A stretch of 64,000 nucleotides of DNA, from assembly GCA_009773375.1 (NCBI GenBank), contig WRPH01000017.1:1-64000 (forward strand), written 5' to 3'. The DNA is from Paracoccaceae bacterium (GTDB lineage Bacteria > Pseudomonadota > Alphaproteobacteria > Rhodobacterales > Rhodobacteraceae). This document shows, piece after piece, positions 51,051 to 60,047 of the stretch. The notes under the pieces are model-generated. The model ran no database searches, was not told the origin of the DNA, and worked only from the letters and a program-made list of their open reading frames with translations. Made by a program: the position numbers and the translations under genes. Each line of letters opens with the position of its first letter. Within the stretch, counting starts at the first letter, position 1.

Positions 51051-52553
51051 ATGACCCGTTCCTTGCCCGTTTTTGCCGATCTGCGCGCCTTTCTGGGCTG
51101 GATCGAAGCGCAGGGCGATCTTTTGCGGATCGCCGATCCGGTTGCGCTGCGCCATCAGATGACGGCGGTGCAGGTCGCGGCGTTGGAACAGGCCGGGCCG
51201 GTGCTGCGGTTTGACGCAGCCGTTCAGGCCGATGGAGCGCGGGCGACGATGCCGGTGGTGGCAAACCTGTTTGGCACCCAAGACCGAGTGGCCGCCGGGC
51301 TTGGCCTGACCCGCGACCAGATCCCCGAGTTTGGTGCGTTTCTGGCCTCGCTGCGCAGCCCGGCCCCGGTAGAGGGGATGCGTGATGCGTGGTCGCGCTG
51401 GCCGATGTTGCGCGCGGCCTTGATGACGCGTCCGCACCTTGCGCGCCGCGCCGTGGTGCAAGAGGTGACAGCCCCCGTCGATCTGACCCGGCTGCCGGTG
51501 CAGACACCCTGGCCCGAAGATGCCGGGCCGCTGATCACCTGGCCGGTGGTCATCACCCGCCCGCATGGATCCGAACCGGCACAGCTGGCACGCTATAATC
51601 TGGGAGTGTATCGCGCGCAGGTGCTTGGGCCGGATCGGCTGATCCTGCGCTGGCTGGCACATCGCGGCGGTGCGGCGCATGCCCGTACCTGGGCGCGCGC
51701 GGGTGAACCGATGCCGGTGGCGATTGCCCTGGGTGCTGATCCGGCAACTTTGCTGTCAGCGGCGCTTCCGCTGCCGGAAACCGTTTCGGAAATCAGCTTT
51801 TCCGGCGTGCTGCGCGGCGCGCGGGCCGAGCTGGTGCCCGCCCGCAGCGTGCCGCTGCTGGTGCCTGCCAATGCCGAGATCATGCTGGAAGGCTGGGTGC
51901 ATCCCGATGACACCGCGCCGGAAGGCCCGTTTGGCGACCATACCGGCTATTACAATTCGGTCGAATCCTTCCCGGTGATGCGGATTTCCGCCATCACCCA
52001 CCGCCGCGACCCGCTGTATCTGTCCACCATCACCGGCCGCCCGCCGGATGAACCTTCAGTGATCGGCGAGGTGTTCAACGATCTGGCCCTGCCGCTGATC
52101 CGCGCGCAAATCCCAGAGGTGTGCGATCTGTGGCTGCCCCCCGCCGCCTGTTCCTATCGCCTTGCGGTGGTCAGCATCAACAAACGCTATCCGGGGCAAG
52201 CCCGCCGGGTGATGCTGGCGCTGTGGGGGATGCTGGCGCAGTTTAGCTATACAAAGATGGTGATCGTGGTCGATGCCGACATCGATGCGCGCAACTGGGA
52301 TGATATCGCCTGGGCGCTGGCCACCAGGATGGACCCGGCCCGCGATGTGATGGTGCTGGACAGCACACCGATGGATTACCTCGATTTCGCCAGCCCGCGC
52401 GAAGGTCTGGCTGGCAAGATCGGCATTGATGCCACCAGCAAGATCGGCGCGGAAACCAGCCGCGATTGGGGCAAGGTGATGGCGTTGAACCCGCAGGATC
52501 AAGCTTTTGCCGCCGATCTTCTGGCCCGCCATCTGCCGGAGGGTGCACGATGA
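51051..52553 (+). CDS. ubiD: UbiD-family prenylated-FMN decarboxylase
   Basis: 500-aa enzyme decarboxylating the polyprenyl-hydroxybenzoate intermediate of ubiquinone synthesis. Visible family parts are LRAFLGWIEAQGDLLRI, VYRAQVLGPDRLILRWLAHRGGAAHA (prFMN/metal region), MLEGWVHPDDTAPEGPFGDHTGYYN with the catalytic Glu-Arg-Glu neighbourhood, and KIGIDATSKIGAET near the C-terminus. A Met nine bases earlier (51042) is an equally possible start. ubiX overlaps its stop. Confidence 0.92.
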   Translation: MTRSLPVFADLRAFLGWIEAQGDLLRIADPVALRHQMTAVQVAALEQAGPVLRFDAAVQADGARATMPVVANLFGTQDRVAAGLGLTRDQIPEFGAFLASLRSPAPVEGMRDAWSRWPMLRAALMTRPHLARRAVVQEVTAPVDLTRLPVQTPWPEDAGPLITWPVVITRPHGSEPAQLARYNLGVYRAQVLGPDRLILRWLAHRGGAAHARTWARAGEPMPVAIALGADPATLLSAALPLPETVSEISFSGVLRGARAELVPARSVPLLVPANAEIMLEGWVHPDDTAPEGPFGDHTGYYNSVESFPVMRISAITHRRDPLYLSTITGRPPDEPSVIGEVFNDLALPLIRAQIPEVCDLWLPPAACSYRLAVVSINKRYPGQARRVMLALWGMLAQFSYTKMVIVVDADIDARNWDDIAWALATRMDPARDVMVLDSTPMDYLDFASPREGLAGKIGIDATSKIGAETSRDWGKVMALNPQDQAFAADLLARHLPEGAR

Positions 52554-53116
52554 TCGCGCGGGTGATCCTTGGGGTTTCCGGCGCATCCGGCGCGCTGCTG
52601 GCTCTGGAATGCGCCCGGCTGCTGGCGCGCATCGGCGTTCAGATCGACCTGACGCTTTCGCCGATGGCCGAACGCACGCTGGCGCTGGAAATCGGACCGG
52701 ACGCACAGGCAGAACTTGAAGCCCTTGCCACCCGGCTGCATGGCATCCGCGATCTGGGCGACAGCATTGCGTCGGGGTCGTATCCGGTAGCGGGCATGAT
52801 CGTGGCCCCCTGTTCGATGCGCAGCCTTGCCGCCATCGCGCATGGGCTGGATGACAACCTGCTGACCCGCGCCGCCGGGGTGCAGCTGAAGGAACGCCGC
52901 CCGCTGATCCTGCTGGCGCGCGAGGCACCGCTGACGCTGGCGCATCTGCGCAACATGACGGCCATCACCGAAATGGGCGGCACCATCCTGCCGCCGGTGC
53001 CCGCCTTCTATCTGCGCCCGCAAACCACGCTTGAAATCGCCACCCAGATTGCCGCCCGCGCGGTCGATCTGCTGCGGCTTGCCCCACCTCAGGCCACTGC
53101 CTGGGCCACCCCCTGA
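52550..53116 (+). CDS. ubiX: flavin prenyltransferase UbiX
   Basis: 188-aa enzyme making the prenylated FMN cofactor of UbiD. VILGVSGASGALLALECARLL is the FMN loop; later are SGSYPVAGMIVAPCSMRSLAAIAHGLDDNLLTRAAGVQLKERRPLILLAREAPL and the C-terminal GGTILPPVPAFYLRP. The ATG overlaps the ubiD stop (ATGA). With UbiD it supplies the decarboxylation step. Confidence 0.94.
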   Translation: MIARVILGVSGASGALLALECARLLARIGVQIDLTLSPMAERTLALEIGPDAQAELEALATRLHGIRDLGDSIASGSYPVAGMIVAPCSMRSLAAIAHGLDDNLLTRAAGVQLKERRPLILLAREAPLTLAHLRNMTAITEMGGTILPPVPAFYLRPQTTLEIATQIAARAVDLLRLAPPQATAWATP

Positions 53117-53128
53117 CCGGAGACTGAC

Positions 53129-53794
53129 ATGACCAGACTTTCCCCCGAAATGACCGTGACCGCGATTGCTGCCGATCTGCCGGGTGCGGCAGACCTGTTC
53201 CGCCGCAAGGGCATCAACTTCTGCTGCGGCGGCAATATCGCGCTGTCCGAGGCAGCTCTGCGCGCAGGCGTTCTGCCCGACGCGTTGCTCGCCGATCTGC
53301 AAGCGCTGGCCGATGGAGCCGGCCGCGATGCGCCCGAACCCACCCCGGCGCTGATCGATCACATCCTGAGCCGCTATCACGAAACCCACCGCGCCGAGTT
53401 GGAATGGCTGATCCCCTTGGCGCAAAAGGTAGAGCGGGTGCACGGCGACCATGAAGACGCGCCGCTTGGCCTGACCGATGCGCTGATTGCGCTGCACGAC
53501 GATCTGGATTCGCACATGCAGAAGGAAGAACAAGTGCTGTTTCCGCTGATGCTGCAAGGCAGCAACCCGATGATCGCGCATCCCATTGCGCAGATGCGGC
53601 ATGAACATGACGACACTGCCCGTCTGCTGGCCGGGGTCGAACATGCGGCGCATGGTCTGAACCTGCCGGAAGGCGCGTGCGGCTCGTGGACTGCGCTTTA
53701 CACCGGGCTGCGCAAGTTTTCCGAAGATCTGGTGATGCACATGCATCTGGAAAACAACGTGCTGTTCGCCCGGTTCGAGCCTGCTCGCGGCTGA
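53129..53794 (+). CDS. ric: iron-sulfur cluster repair di-iron protein (RIC/YtfE/DnrN)
   Basis: 221-aa protein that repairs Fe-S clusters after nitric-oxide or oxidative damage. The N-terminal ScdA domain is DLFRRKGINFCCGGNIALSEAA. The hemerythrin-like di-iron site uses His/Glu in YHETHRAELEWL, HDDLDSHMQKEEQVLFPLM, RHEHDD and MHMHLENNVLFARFEP. It lies 12 bases after ubiX and one base before nnrS, in the run controlled by the FNR/DNR-type site. Confidence 0.92.
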   Translation: MTRLSPEMTVTAIAADLPGAADLFRRKGINFCCGGNIALSEAALRAGVLPDALLADLQALADGAGRDAPEPTPALIDHILSRYHETHRAELEWLIPLAQKVERVHGDHEDAPLGLTDALIALHDDLDSHMQKEEQVLFPLMLQGSNPMIAHPIAQMRHEHDDTARLLAGVEHAAHGLNLPEGACGSWTALYTGLRKFSEDLVMHMHLENNVLFARFEPARG

Positions 53795-55054
53795 ATGCTG
53801 TCGCTGGACCATCCGCTGTGGCAAGCCGCACACCGCCCGCTGTTCTTTTGCGCCGGGCTTGCCGCGCTCTTTGCGCCTGCGGTCTGGCTTTGGCCGGGCG
53901 GGCTGGTAGCCGATCCGCGGCACTGGCATCTGCATGAGCTGTTGTTCGGTATGGGAGGGGCTGCGGTGGGCGGTTACCTGCTGACCGCCGCGCCAAGCTG
54001 GACCGGGGCAGGCCGGGTTGGCCCGCAAAGCGTGCGCGCGCTGACGCTGCTGTGGCTTTTGGCGCGGCTTGCGCTGCCCTTGGCCGAAAGCCTGCCGTTC
54101 GTGCTGATCTTGACGATGGCACTGGCCTATTTCGCAGCGCTTGCGCTGATTTTGACCCGCCAGCTGATCGCGGCTCGGATTTGGCGGCGGCTGTGGCTGG
54201 TTGGTGCCATTGCCGGGCTGGCGCTGGGCGATGCCGCCGTTCTGGCGGATACGCTGGGGCGGCGCGAAACAGCGCTCGACCCTTTGGCCCTGGTGCTGCT
54301 GTTTGCGGTTCTGATCAGCATCATCGGTGGGCGCGCTGTTCCCGCCTTCACGCGCAGTTGGCTGCAAACCACAGCGCCGCACAGACCTCTGTACGACAAC
54401 AGGCTGCTGTCATTTGGGGCGCTGATCGCAACGGCTCTGGGCGGAGGCATGGCTCTGGCCGGACAAACCACAGCTGCGGGGACGTGGCTGGTTTTGGCGG
54501 GCGTCTTGCACTGCCTGCGGCTGATCGGCTGGCAGGGTCTGCACACGCGGCATTATCCGGCATTGTTGCTGTTGCATCTGGCCTGGCTCTGGGTACCCGC
54601 TGGCTTGATCCTGATGGGCACAGCGATGCAGCACCCGCAGGTTCTGCCAGTGGCAGCGGCGACACATAGCCTGACGATGGGGGCAATGGGCTCGATGATT
54701 CTGGCGATCGCGGGTCGGGCGTCGATGGCGCGGCAGGACGGCAGGCTGATTGCGGGGCAAGGACTTGTCTGGGCATTCGCGCTGGTCTGGCTGGCCACAT
54801 TGCTGCGCGTTCTGACGCCATGCGTTCCCCGGAACTGGCCCGACCCGGTAATGCCAAGCGCAGCCCTGTGGATGCTGGGGTGGTCCATCTTCCTATGGGC
54901 CTTTCGCCCCGCGCTGCACGGCCCGCTCCCCTTCCCGATCCTCAGTGCACAGCGGGGCAAGACACCGCCCTCGTGCGAGCAGCCGCATGCTTTTGGGCAA
55001 ACCGAACAGGCGCGCTTTGGCCGCATCGTCGATGCACAAAGCAACCGCCGGTAA
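53795..55054 (+). CDS. nnrS: NnrS-family heme-copper membrane protein
   Basis: 419-aa protein with about twelve transmembrane helices. Family residues are HRPLFFCAGLAALFAPAVWL at the N-terminus, DPRHWHLHELLFGMGGAAVGGYLLTAAPSWTG, ISIIGGRAVPAFTRSWLQ and HSLTMGAMGSMILAIAGRASMARQ. NnrS proteins occur in nitric-oxide regulons and protect against nitrosative stress. It begins directly at the ric stop. Confidence 0.9.
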   Translation: MLSLDHPLWQAAHRPLFFCAGLAALFAPAVWLWPGGLVADPRHWHLHELLFGMGGAAVGGYLLTAAPSWTGAGRVGPQSVRALTLLWLLARLALPLAESLPFVLILTMALAYFAALALILTRQLIAARIWRRLWLVGAIAGLALGDAAVLADTLGRRETALDPLALVLLFAVLISIIGGRAVPAFTRSWLQTTAPHRPLYDNRLLSFGALIATALGGGMALAGQTTAAGTWLVLAGVLHCLRLIGWQGLHTRHYPALLLLHLAWLWVPAGLILMGTAMQHPQVLPVAAATHSLTMGAMGSMILAIAGRASMARQDGRLIAGQGLVWAFALVWLATLLRVLTPCVPRNWPDPVMPSAALWMLGWSIFLWAFRPALHGPLPFPILSAQRGKTPPSCEQPHAFGQTEQARFGRIVDAQSNRR

Positions 55055-55164
55055 AACCGGGGCGACCAGCCGCTGGCGGCCATTTCGGTTTTTGGATGGG
55101 AGTGCCGCGGCGCAGCCGGTCGAAAGAAAATCGGATAATCCTGCGCGCAGGCTGGCCTGTTTTG

Positions 55165-55673
55165 TCACTTCTTGTCGATCCGCAAGCGAAAAGCCAAGGC
55201 GGCCAGAATCAAGGGGTCCAGAATGATGACAAACAGGATCCGCACGACATGATGCAGGGCCACGAAAGCCACATCTGCGTGAATGGCCAGCGCGATCAGA
55301 CCCATTTCAGTCAGACCTCCGGGTGCCAGCGCCAGCAGGGCCTGATCAATCCTGACGCCCGTCAGACCCTGCATCGCCGATCCGGCACCAAAGGCAAGGC
55401 CCAGCGTCAACACCGTGGCCCCGACACTCAGGGCAGCGACCCGAACCAGGGTGCTTGGGCCGACCCCAAGAAATCGGCAACCAAGAAAGGTGCCCAGATC
55501 AATTGTGCCGTAGTGACCAGCACCGTCGGGGGCACACTTTGCGTGGCGCCGGTCATATGCAGCACCGTCAAAACAAGCAAAGGACCAAGAAAGATCGGAG
55601 CCCCGTCGGCAAGACCCCGGCGCAACAGGCGATGCACCGCCCGGCCTTCGGGCAGGCCAAGGGCTGCGGCCAC
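55165..55673 (-). pseudogene. AbrB/AitC-type membrane protein remnant
   Basis: The frame 55428-55673 gives APIFLGPLLVLTVLHMTGATQSVPPTVLVTTAQLIWAPFLVADFLG. The protein then continues in the frame of 55165-55470 as VGPSTLVRVAALSVGATVLTLGLAFGAG...LLALAPGGLTEMGLIALAIHADVAFVALHHVVRI, the diagnostic end of COG3180 AbrB membrane proteins. The shift is at the G-run near 55465. The N-terminal half is missing and fused to a phnF fragment, so the gene is dead. Confidence 0.65.
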
Positions 55674-55734
55674 TGCAGCGGTAGCAGCGACGACCGCATC
55701 GGACAGCTGCGCGCCAGCCAGGCCCCCCCCTGTT

Positions 55735-55980
55735 CCAGCAGGCTTTGCCGAAAGCGGGTGCGGTGCCCGATGTGATAGCTGATCAGCGGTGCCGCCTGCA
55801 CAAAGGTGCCACGGCCCTGTTCCACGCGCAGCTTGCCGTCAACCGCAAGCGCCGCCACCGCACGCCGCCCGCTTGAAATGCCCGGCAAAGCGGCCCTTCC
55901 GTTGGAAATTGCGCCCCCGGAGCAAGCTGCCCGGCGAGGATATCCGCCGAAATCTGATCATGAATGATCTGCCAGCTGTC
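55735..55980 (-). pseudogene. GntR/PhnF-like regulator remnant
   Basis: Minus-strand reading from 55980 gives WQIIHDQISADILAGQLAPGAQFPTEGPLCRAFQ, the GntR N-terminal helix. After a frameshift near 55870, RRAVAALAVDGKLRVEQGRGTFVQAAPLISYHIGHRTRFRQSLLEQG continues the wing and the start of the UTRA domain typical of PhnF. The N-terminus lacks an in-frame start, and the ligand domain is cut off at the abrB fragment and a run of eight C (55724-55731). Confidence 0.6.
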
Positions 55981-56148
55981 CCGTCCCCTTGCGCCCGATC
56001 CCTGGATTCATTCGGATGACTCCGGGATACAGCCTGACCGTCGCGCTTATATGAAGAACCGGGGTGCAGGTGTAATGAAATCCGCTTGCCGAAATCTGTG
56101 CTGGCACCGCATGACCAATCAGGCACCAAAGGATTTCAGGTGCTGGCC

Positions 56149-57042
56149 TCAGTGGCCAGGTGCCCCGGCCAACTCCCGCCCCACGAAATCCAGGAATGCC
56201 CGCGTTCTGCGCGCCAGTCGCCGCCCGATATAGACGGCATGGATGTCCAGTTGCGGGCCGCAGACCTGCGGCAGAACATGTTCGAGCCGCCCCGCATCCA
56301 GATCACCCTGCACCATGTAATCCGGGCAAAGTGCGACGCCTTCGCCTTCGACCGCCAGATCGCGGGCCAGACGGGCACTGTTGACCAGATAGGTGCCAGA
56401 GACACTGATCCGGTGCAACTGCCCGCCCGCTGTCAGTGGCCACGCCCCATCACCGCGCATGTTGGTGTCGCGGATGCAGCTGTGGCGGGCAAGGTCGCTC
56501 AGGTGTTCGGGACGGCCCGCAAGATCAAGATGGGCGGGTGAAGCCACCAGAAGCAGGCTGGTCTGGCCCAGCTTGCGGGCAATCAGGGCAGAGGTGTCCA
56601 GCCGCCCGATGCGAATGGCCACGTCGATGCCCTCTGCTGCCAGATCGACAAAGCGGTCGGACAATCGCAGGTCAACAACCAGATCGGGATATGGGGCGCG
56701 GAAGCGGCGCATCAGCCGCAGCACCTCAAGCTCGCCATAGGTGACAGGGGCCGAGACGCGCAGGGTGCCCGAAAGGCCGCGCCGCGCCTCGCGCAAGTCT
56801 CCGGTCATCTCGTCCAACTCGTTCAGCCAGTCGGGCGCACGGGCCATCAGCTGCTCGCCCGCAGCGGTCAAGCCAAGGCGGCGGGTGGTGCGGTGCAAAA
56901 GCTGGGTGCCAAGCTGCGCCTCAAGCTCGGCCATGTATTTCGACGCCAGCTTGGGCGATATCCCCAGCCGCGCCGCAGCCCCCGAGAAAGAGCCCGTTTC
57001 GACCGAGGTCACAAAGACGCGGATGCCATCCACCAGATCCAT
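56149..57042 (-). CDS. LysR-family transcriptional regulator
   Basis: 297-aa LysR regulator. The helix-turn-helix is VFVTSVETGSFSGAAARLGISPKLASKYMAELEAQLGTQLLHRTTRRLGLTAAG, followed by the co-inducer domain. The start at 57042 (MDLVDGIRVF) gives the family length; the much longer frame upstream is antisense to the NAD(P)-binding gene at 57181. Divergent from that run, so it probably controls it. Confidence 0.88.
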   Translation of the reverse strand: MDLVDGIRVFVTSVETGSFSGAAARLGISPKLASKYMAELEAQLGTQLLHRTTRRLGLTAAGEQLMARAPDWLNELDEMTGDLREARRGLSGTLRVSAPVTYGELEVLRLMRRFRAPYPDLVVDLRLSDRFVDLAAEGIDVAIRIGRLDTSALIARKLGQTSLLLVASPAHLDLAGRPEHLSDLARHSCIRDTNMRGDGAWPLTAGGQLHRISVSGTYLVNSARLARDLAVEGEGVALCPDYMVQGDLDAGRLEHVLPQVCGPQLDIHAVYIGRRLARRTRAFLDFVGRELAGAPGH

Positions 57043-57180
57043 CGCCGCCCCATTCAGAACAATTTGGAGAAAGTCATACCACGTCTTCGCCATTTTCGCC
57101 AGAGTCAGCAAGGTGCATATTCCCGTCATGACCAAAGCGGCCAGGGTGGCCGAAGCGGCCGCAAGATGGAGAGACAAATC

Positions 57181-57810
57181 ATGAAGATCGCGATCATCGG
57201 AACCGGCGGCATCGGCGCAGGGCTGGCTTCGGTTCTGGCAAACGGCAAAAACGAGGTCACTGTTTCTGACCGCAAGGGCGGCACGGAGGCGGCGACGAAA
57301 CTGGCGGCACGCGGGCTGTCGGTGCGGGCGGCAGACCTGCGCCCGGCGGTTCAGGCCGCGGACGTGGTGATCCTGGCGCTGCCTTACGGCGCTGCGGCAG
57401 GACTGGCCGAAGTGGCCGATTTCGCCGGCAAGATCGTGGTCGATGTGACCAACCCGGTGAAGGACGACTTCTCGGGCCTGCAACTTGGCCACAGCACCTC
57501 GGCCGCCGAAGAGATTGCCAAGGCGCTGTCGGGAGCCCGCGTTGTGAAGGCGTTCAACACGGTCTTTGCGCAGGTCTACGACCAGGGCCTCAGCTTCGGC
57601 GCAACCCCGGTGCAGACCTTCGTTGCCGCCGATGATGCCGATGCCAAGGCCGCTGTGATCGCGCTGGCAAAAGACGCAGGCTTTGACGCCCGCGATGCCG
57701 GGCCGCTGTCGAACGCCCGCCATATCGAACCGCTCGCCTACCTCAATATCCAGTTCGGCTACATGCTGGGGCAAGGCACCCAGACAGCACCCGTCTGGCT
57801 TTCCCGTTAA
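57181..57810 (+). CDS. NADPH-dependent F420-reductase-like NAD(P)-binding protein
   Basis: 209-aa Rossmann protein: KIAIIGTGGIGAGLASVLANGKNEVTVSDR (GxGxxG, residues 6-11), VILALPYGAA, IVVDVTNPV and VVKAFNTVFAQVYDQG match the FNO/YqeC-type NADP-oxidoreductase family. F420 is not expected in this organism, so it probably reduces flavin, a quinone or another small acceptor. First gene of the run divergent from LysR. Confidence 0.83.
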   Translation: MKIAIIGTGGIGAGLASVLANGKNEVTVSDRKGGTEAATKLAARGLSVRAADLRPAVQAADVVILALPYGAAAGLAEVADFAGKIVVDVTNPVKDDFSGLQLGHSTSAAEEIAKALSGARVVKAFNTVFAQVYDQGLSFGATPVQTFVAADDADAKAAVIALAKDAGFDARDAGPLSNARHIEPLAYLNIQFGYMLGQGTQTAPVWLSR

Positions 57811-57833
57811 TCTCACCCTGAAGGAATAAAACA

Positions 57834-58238
57834 ATGATCGACCTCAAGACCGCCCCCCATGCCATCCTCGCGCTGCGCGTGACGACCGGTGCGCTGTTCC
57901 TGTTCCACGGCCTGGTAAAGCTGCTGGTGTTCACCCCGGCCGGAACCGCTGGCTATTTTGAAAGCATCGGCCTGCCCGGAAGCTTGGGCTACCTGACCCT
58001 GCTGGTCGAGATCGCCGGTGGCCTTGCGTTGATCCTGGGGATCAAGGCCCGGATCGTGTCGCTGGCGCTGGTGCCGGTGCTGCTGGGGGCCGCATGGTTT
58101 GGCCACGGCGCGTCCGGCTTCAACTGGTCCAACCCGAACGGCGGCTGGGAATATCCGGTGATGTGGGCCATCGTGCAAGCTGCCCTCGCCGCGCTTGGCG
58201 ACGGCTCCTATGCGCTGTTCCCGTCAAAGCGGGCCTGA
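57834..58238 (+). CDS. DoxX-family membrane protein
   Basis: 134-aa protein with four hydrophobic segments: LALRVTTGALFLFHGLVKL, GYLTLLVEIAGGLALILG, RIVSLALVPVLLGAAWF and MWAIVQAALAALG. DoxX proteins are linked to quinone or thiol redox reactions in the membrane. It lies 23 bases after the preceding oxidoreductase. Confidence 0.87.
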   Translation: MIDLKTAPHAILALRVTTGALFLFHGLVKLLVFTPAGTAGYFESIGLPGSLGYLTLLVEIAGGLALILGIKARIVSLALVPVLLGAAWFGHGASGFNWSNPNGGWEYPVMWAIVQAALAALGDGSYALFPSKRA

Positions 58239-58296
58239 CCCCCACAATCGCCGCGCCCCCCCCCGGCGCGGCCACCCCACCCGAAGGAGACGCGAG

Positions 58297-59262
58297 ATGT
58301 TGGTGAACGGCACATGGACGACAGACTGGCACCCGGTGCAGGCCAAGGATGGTGAAGGGCGCTTTGTCCGCCAGCAATCATCCTTCCGCAACTGGATCAC
58401 CGCAGACGGCACACCTGGCCCCACCGGCAGCGGTGGCTTCAAGGCCGAGGCCGGGCGCTACCGGCTTTACGTCGCGCTGATCTGCCCCTGGGCCTCGCGC
58501 GCCCTGATCGCCCGCAAGCTGAAGGGGCTGGAGGATCTGATCGCCGTTACCGTGGTCAATCCGGTGCTGAGCGCTCAAGGCTGGGGCTTTGGCGGCTATC
58601 CGGGGGCAGAGCCAGACCCGTTGCACGGCGCGACCCATCTGCACCAACTCTACACCCGCGCCGACGACGATTACACCGGACGCGCCACGGTGCCGGTCTT
58701 GTGGGACGAACAAACCGATACCATGGTCAGCAACGAAAGCGCGGACATCGTGCGGATGTTCAACACCGCCTTTGCCGATCTGGTGCCGGGCAAGCCCGAT
58801 CTATATCCCGCCGACCTTACCACCGACATCGACGCGCTGAATGCCGAGGTCTATGACCGGCTGAACAATGGCGTCTACAAGGCCGGCTTCGCCTCCTCGC
58901 AAAGCGCCTATGACGAGGCGGTGGCAGGCGTCTTCGCCACGCTCGACCAACTGGAAGACCGCCTGACTGGCGACTACCTGTTCGGGAACCGCTTCACCGA
59001 GGCCGACATCCGCCTGTTCGTGACGCTGATCCGCTTCGATGCCGCCTATCATGGCCTGTTCAAGACCAACCTGCGCCGCATCGCCGATTATCCGGGCCTC
59101 GCGTCCTACATGAAGCGCGTGCTGCGCCTGCCCGGCGTGCGGGAAACCGTCAACCTCGACCATATCAAGGCCGGATATTACTCGATCACGGCGCTGAACC
59201 CCACCGGGATCGTGCCCATCGGTCCCGCCCATGTTATCCAACTTCTGGAGTCCGTCAAATGA
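58297..59262 (+). CDS. glutathionyl-hydroquinone reductase (xi-class GST)
   Basis: 321-aa protein of the YqjG/EcmX/PcpF type that reduces glutathionyl-hydroquinones. The active-site Cys is in YVALICPWASRALIARKLKGL (near residue 62), with ATVPVLWDEQTDTMVSNESADIVRMFN and FTEADIRLFVTLIRFDAAYHGLFKTNLRRI. The ATG at 58297 follows a GGAG-containing leader. It fits a quinone-detoxifying operon with DoxX and the dioxygenase. Confidence 0.9.
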   Translation: MLVNGTWTTDWHPVQAKDGEGRFVRQQSSFRNWITADGTPGPTGSGGFKAEAGRYRLYVALICPWASRALIARKLKGLEDLIAVTVVNPVLSAQGWGFGGYPGAEPDPLHGATHLHQLYTRADDDYTGRATVPVLWDEQTDTMVSNESADIVRMFNTAFADLVPGKPDLYPADLTTDIDALNAEVYDRLNNGVYKAGFASSQSAYDEAVAGVFATLDQLEDRLTGDYLFGNRFTEADIRLFVTLIRFDAAYHGLFKTNLRRIADYPGLASYMKRVLRLPGVRETVNLDHIKAGYYSITALNPTGIVPIGPAHVIQLLESVK

Positions 59263-60047
59263 CCCTGCCCAGCCTGTTCCTCGCCCATGGCGCCCCCGAC
59301 CTGCCCTATTCGCCCACGCCCGCACGCGCCTTCACCGAAAACCTCGGCGCGCAATATCCGGGCCTGCGTGCCATCCTCGTCATCTCTGCCCATTGGGAAG
59401 CGCGGCTGCCCACCATCGGCACCGCCCCCGCGCCGGAAACGATCTACGATTTCGGCGGCTTTGATGACCGGCTCTACAGCCTGACCTATCCCGCCCGCAC
59501 CTCGCCGCCGGTGATCGCCGAGGTCGCAGCGGCGCTGGACGCCGCCGGCATCGCACATGCCAAAGACCCGGATCGCGGCTATGATCACGGCGTCTGGATC
59601 CCGCTGCTGCTGGCCTTCCCCAAGGCCGATGTGCCAGTGATTCAGCTGTCGCTGCGCCGGGGCGCGTCGGCGGCTGAAAACTACGCCATGGGTCAGGCGC
59701 TCGCCCCCCTGCGCGACAAGGGCGTGCTGATCGTCGGATCGGGTGCCACCGTGCACAACCTGCGCCAGATCGCCCGCGAGGGCACCCCCGCCCCCGACTG
59801 GGCGCGCACCTTCGACGACTGGATCGTGTCGGGCGTCGCAACGGGCGACACCGACCGCCTGCTCGGCTTTCCCACCGAAGCGCAGGGGGCGCGGCAGGCC
59901 CATCCCACCCCCGAACACCTGATGCCGCTGTATGTCGCCCTTGGCGCAGGCGGCGGGCGTGGCCGCGCGCTGCATCGCAGCTTCTCCTGGGGGTCAATCG
60001 GCATGACCAGCTTTGCCTTTGGCGAACCTGAAACGGCAGCCGCATGA
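59259..60047 (+). CDS. DODA-type (LigB/YgiD) extradiol dioxygenase
   Basis: 262-aa class III extradiol dioxygenase family protein. Metal-binding histidines are expected in LFLAHGAPDLPYSPTPARAF, VISAHWEARLPTIG and GYDHGVWIPLLLAFPKADVPVIQLSL. The family opens catechols such as DOPA; the substrate here is not known. It overlaps the preceding GST gene by four bases and the next gene likewise. Confidence 0.88.
   Translation: MTLPSLFLAHGAPDLPYSPTPARAFTENLGAQYPGLRAILVISAHWEARLPTIGTAPAPETIYDFGGFDDRLYSLTYPARTSPPVIAEVAAALDAAGIAHAKDPDRGYDHGVWIPLLLAFPKADVPVIQLSLRRGASAAENYAMGQALAPLRDKGVLIVGSGATVHNLRQIAREGTPAPDWARTFDDWIVSGVATGDTDRLLGFPTEAQGARQAHPTPEHLMPLYVALGAGGGRGRALHRSFSWGSIGMTSFAFGEPETAAA

Noticed and set aside
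52499..54382. 627-codon minus-strand frame
   Set aside because: Antisense to ubiX, ric and nnrS, which have clear family motifs; the product is Gln/Arg/His-rich, typical of shadow frames.
57043..57180. specific LysR binding site
   Set aside because: Several T-N11-A matches are possible in any sequence of this length; none is clearly palindromic, so no site is annotated.
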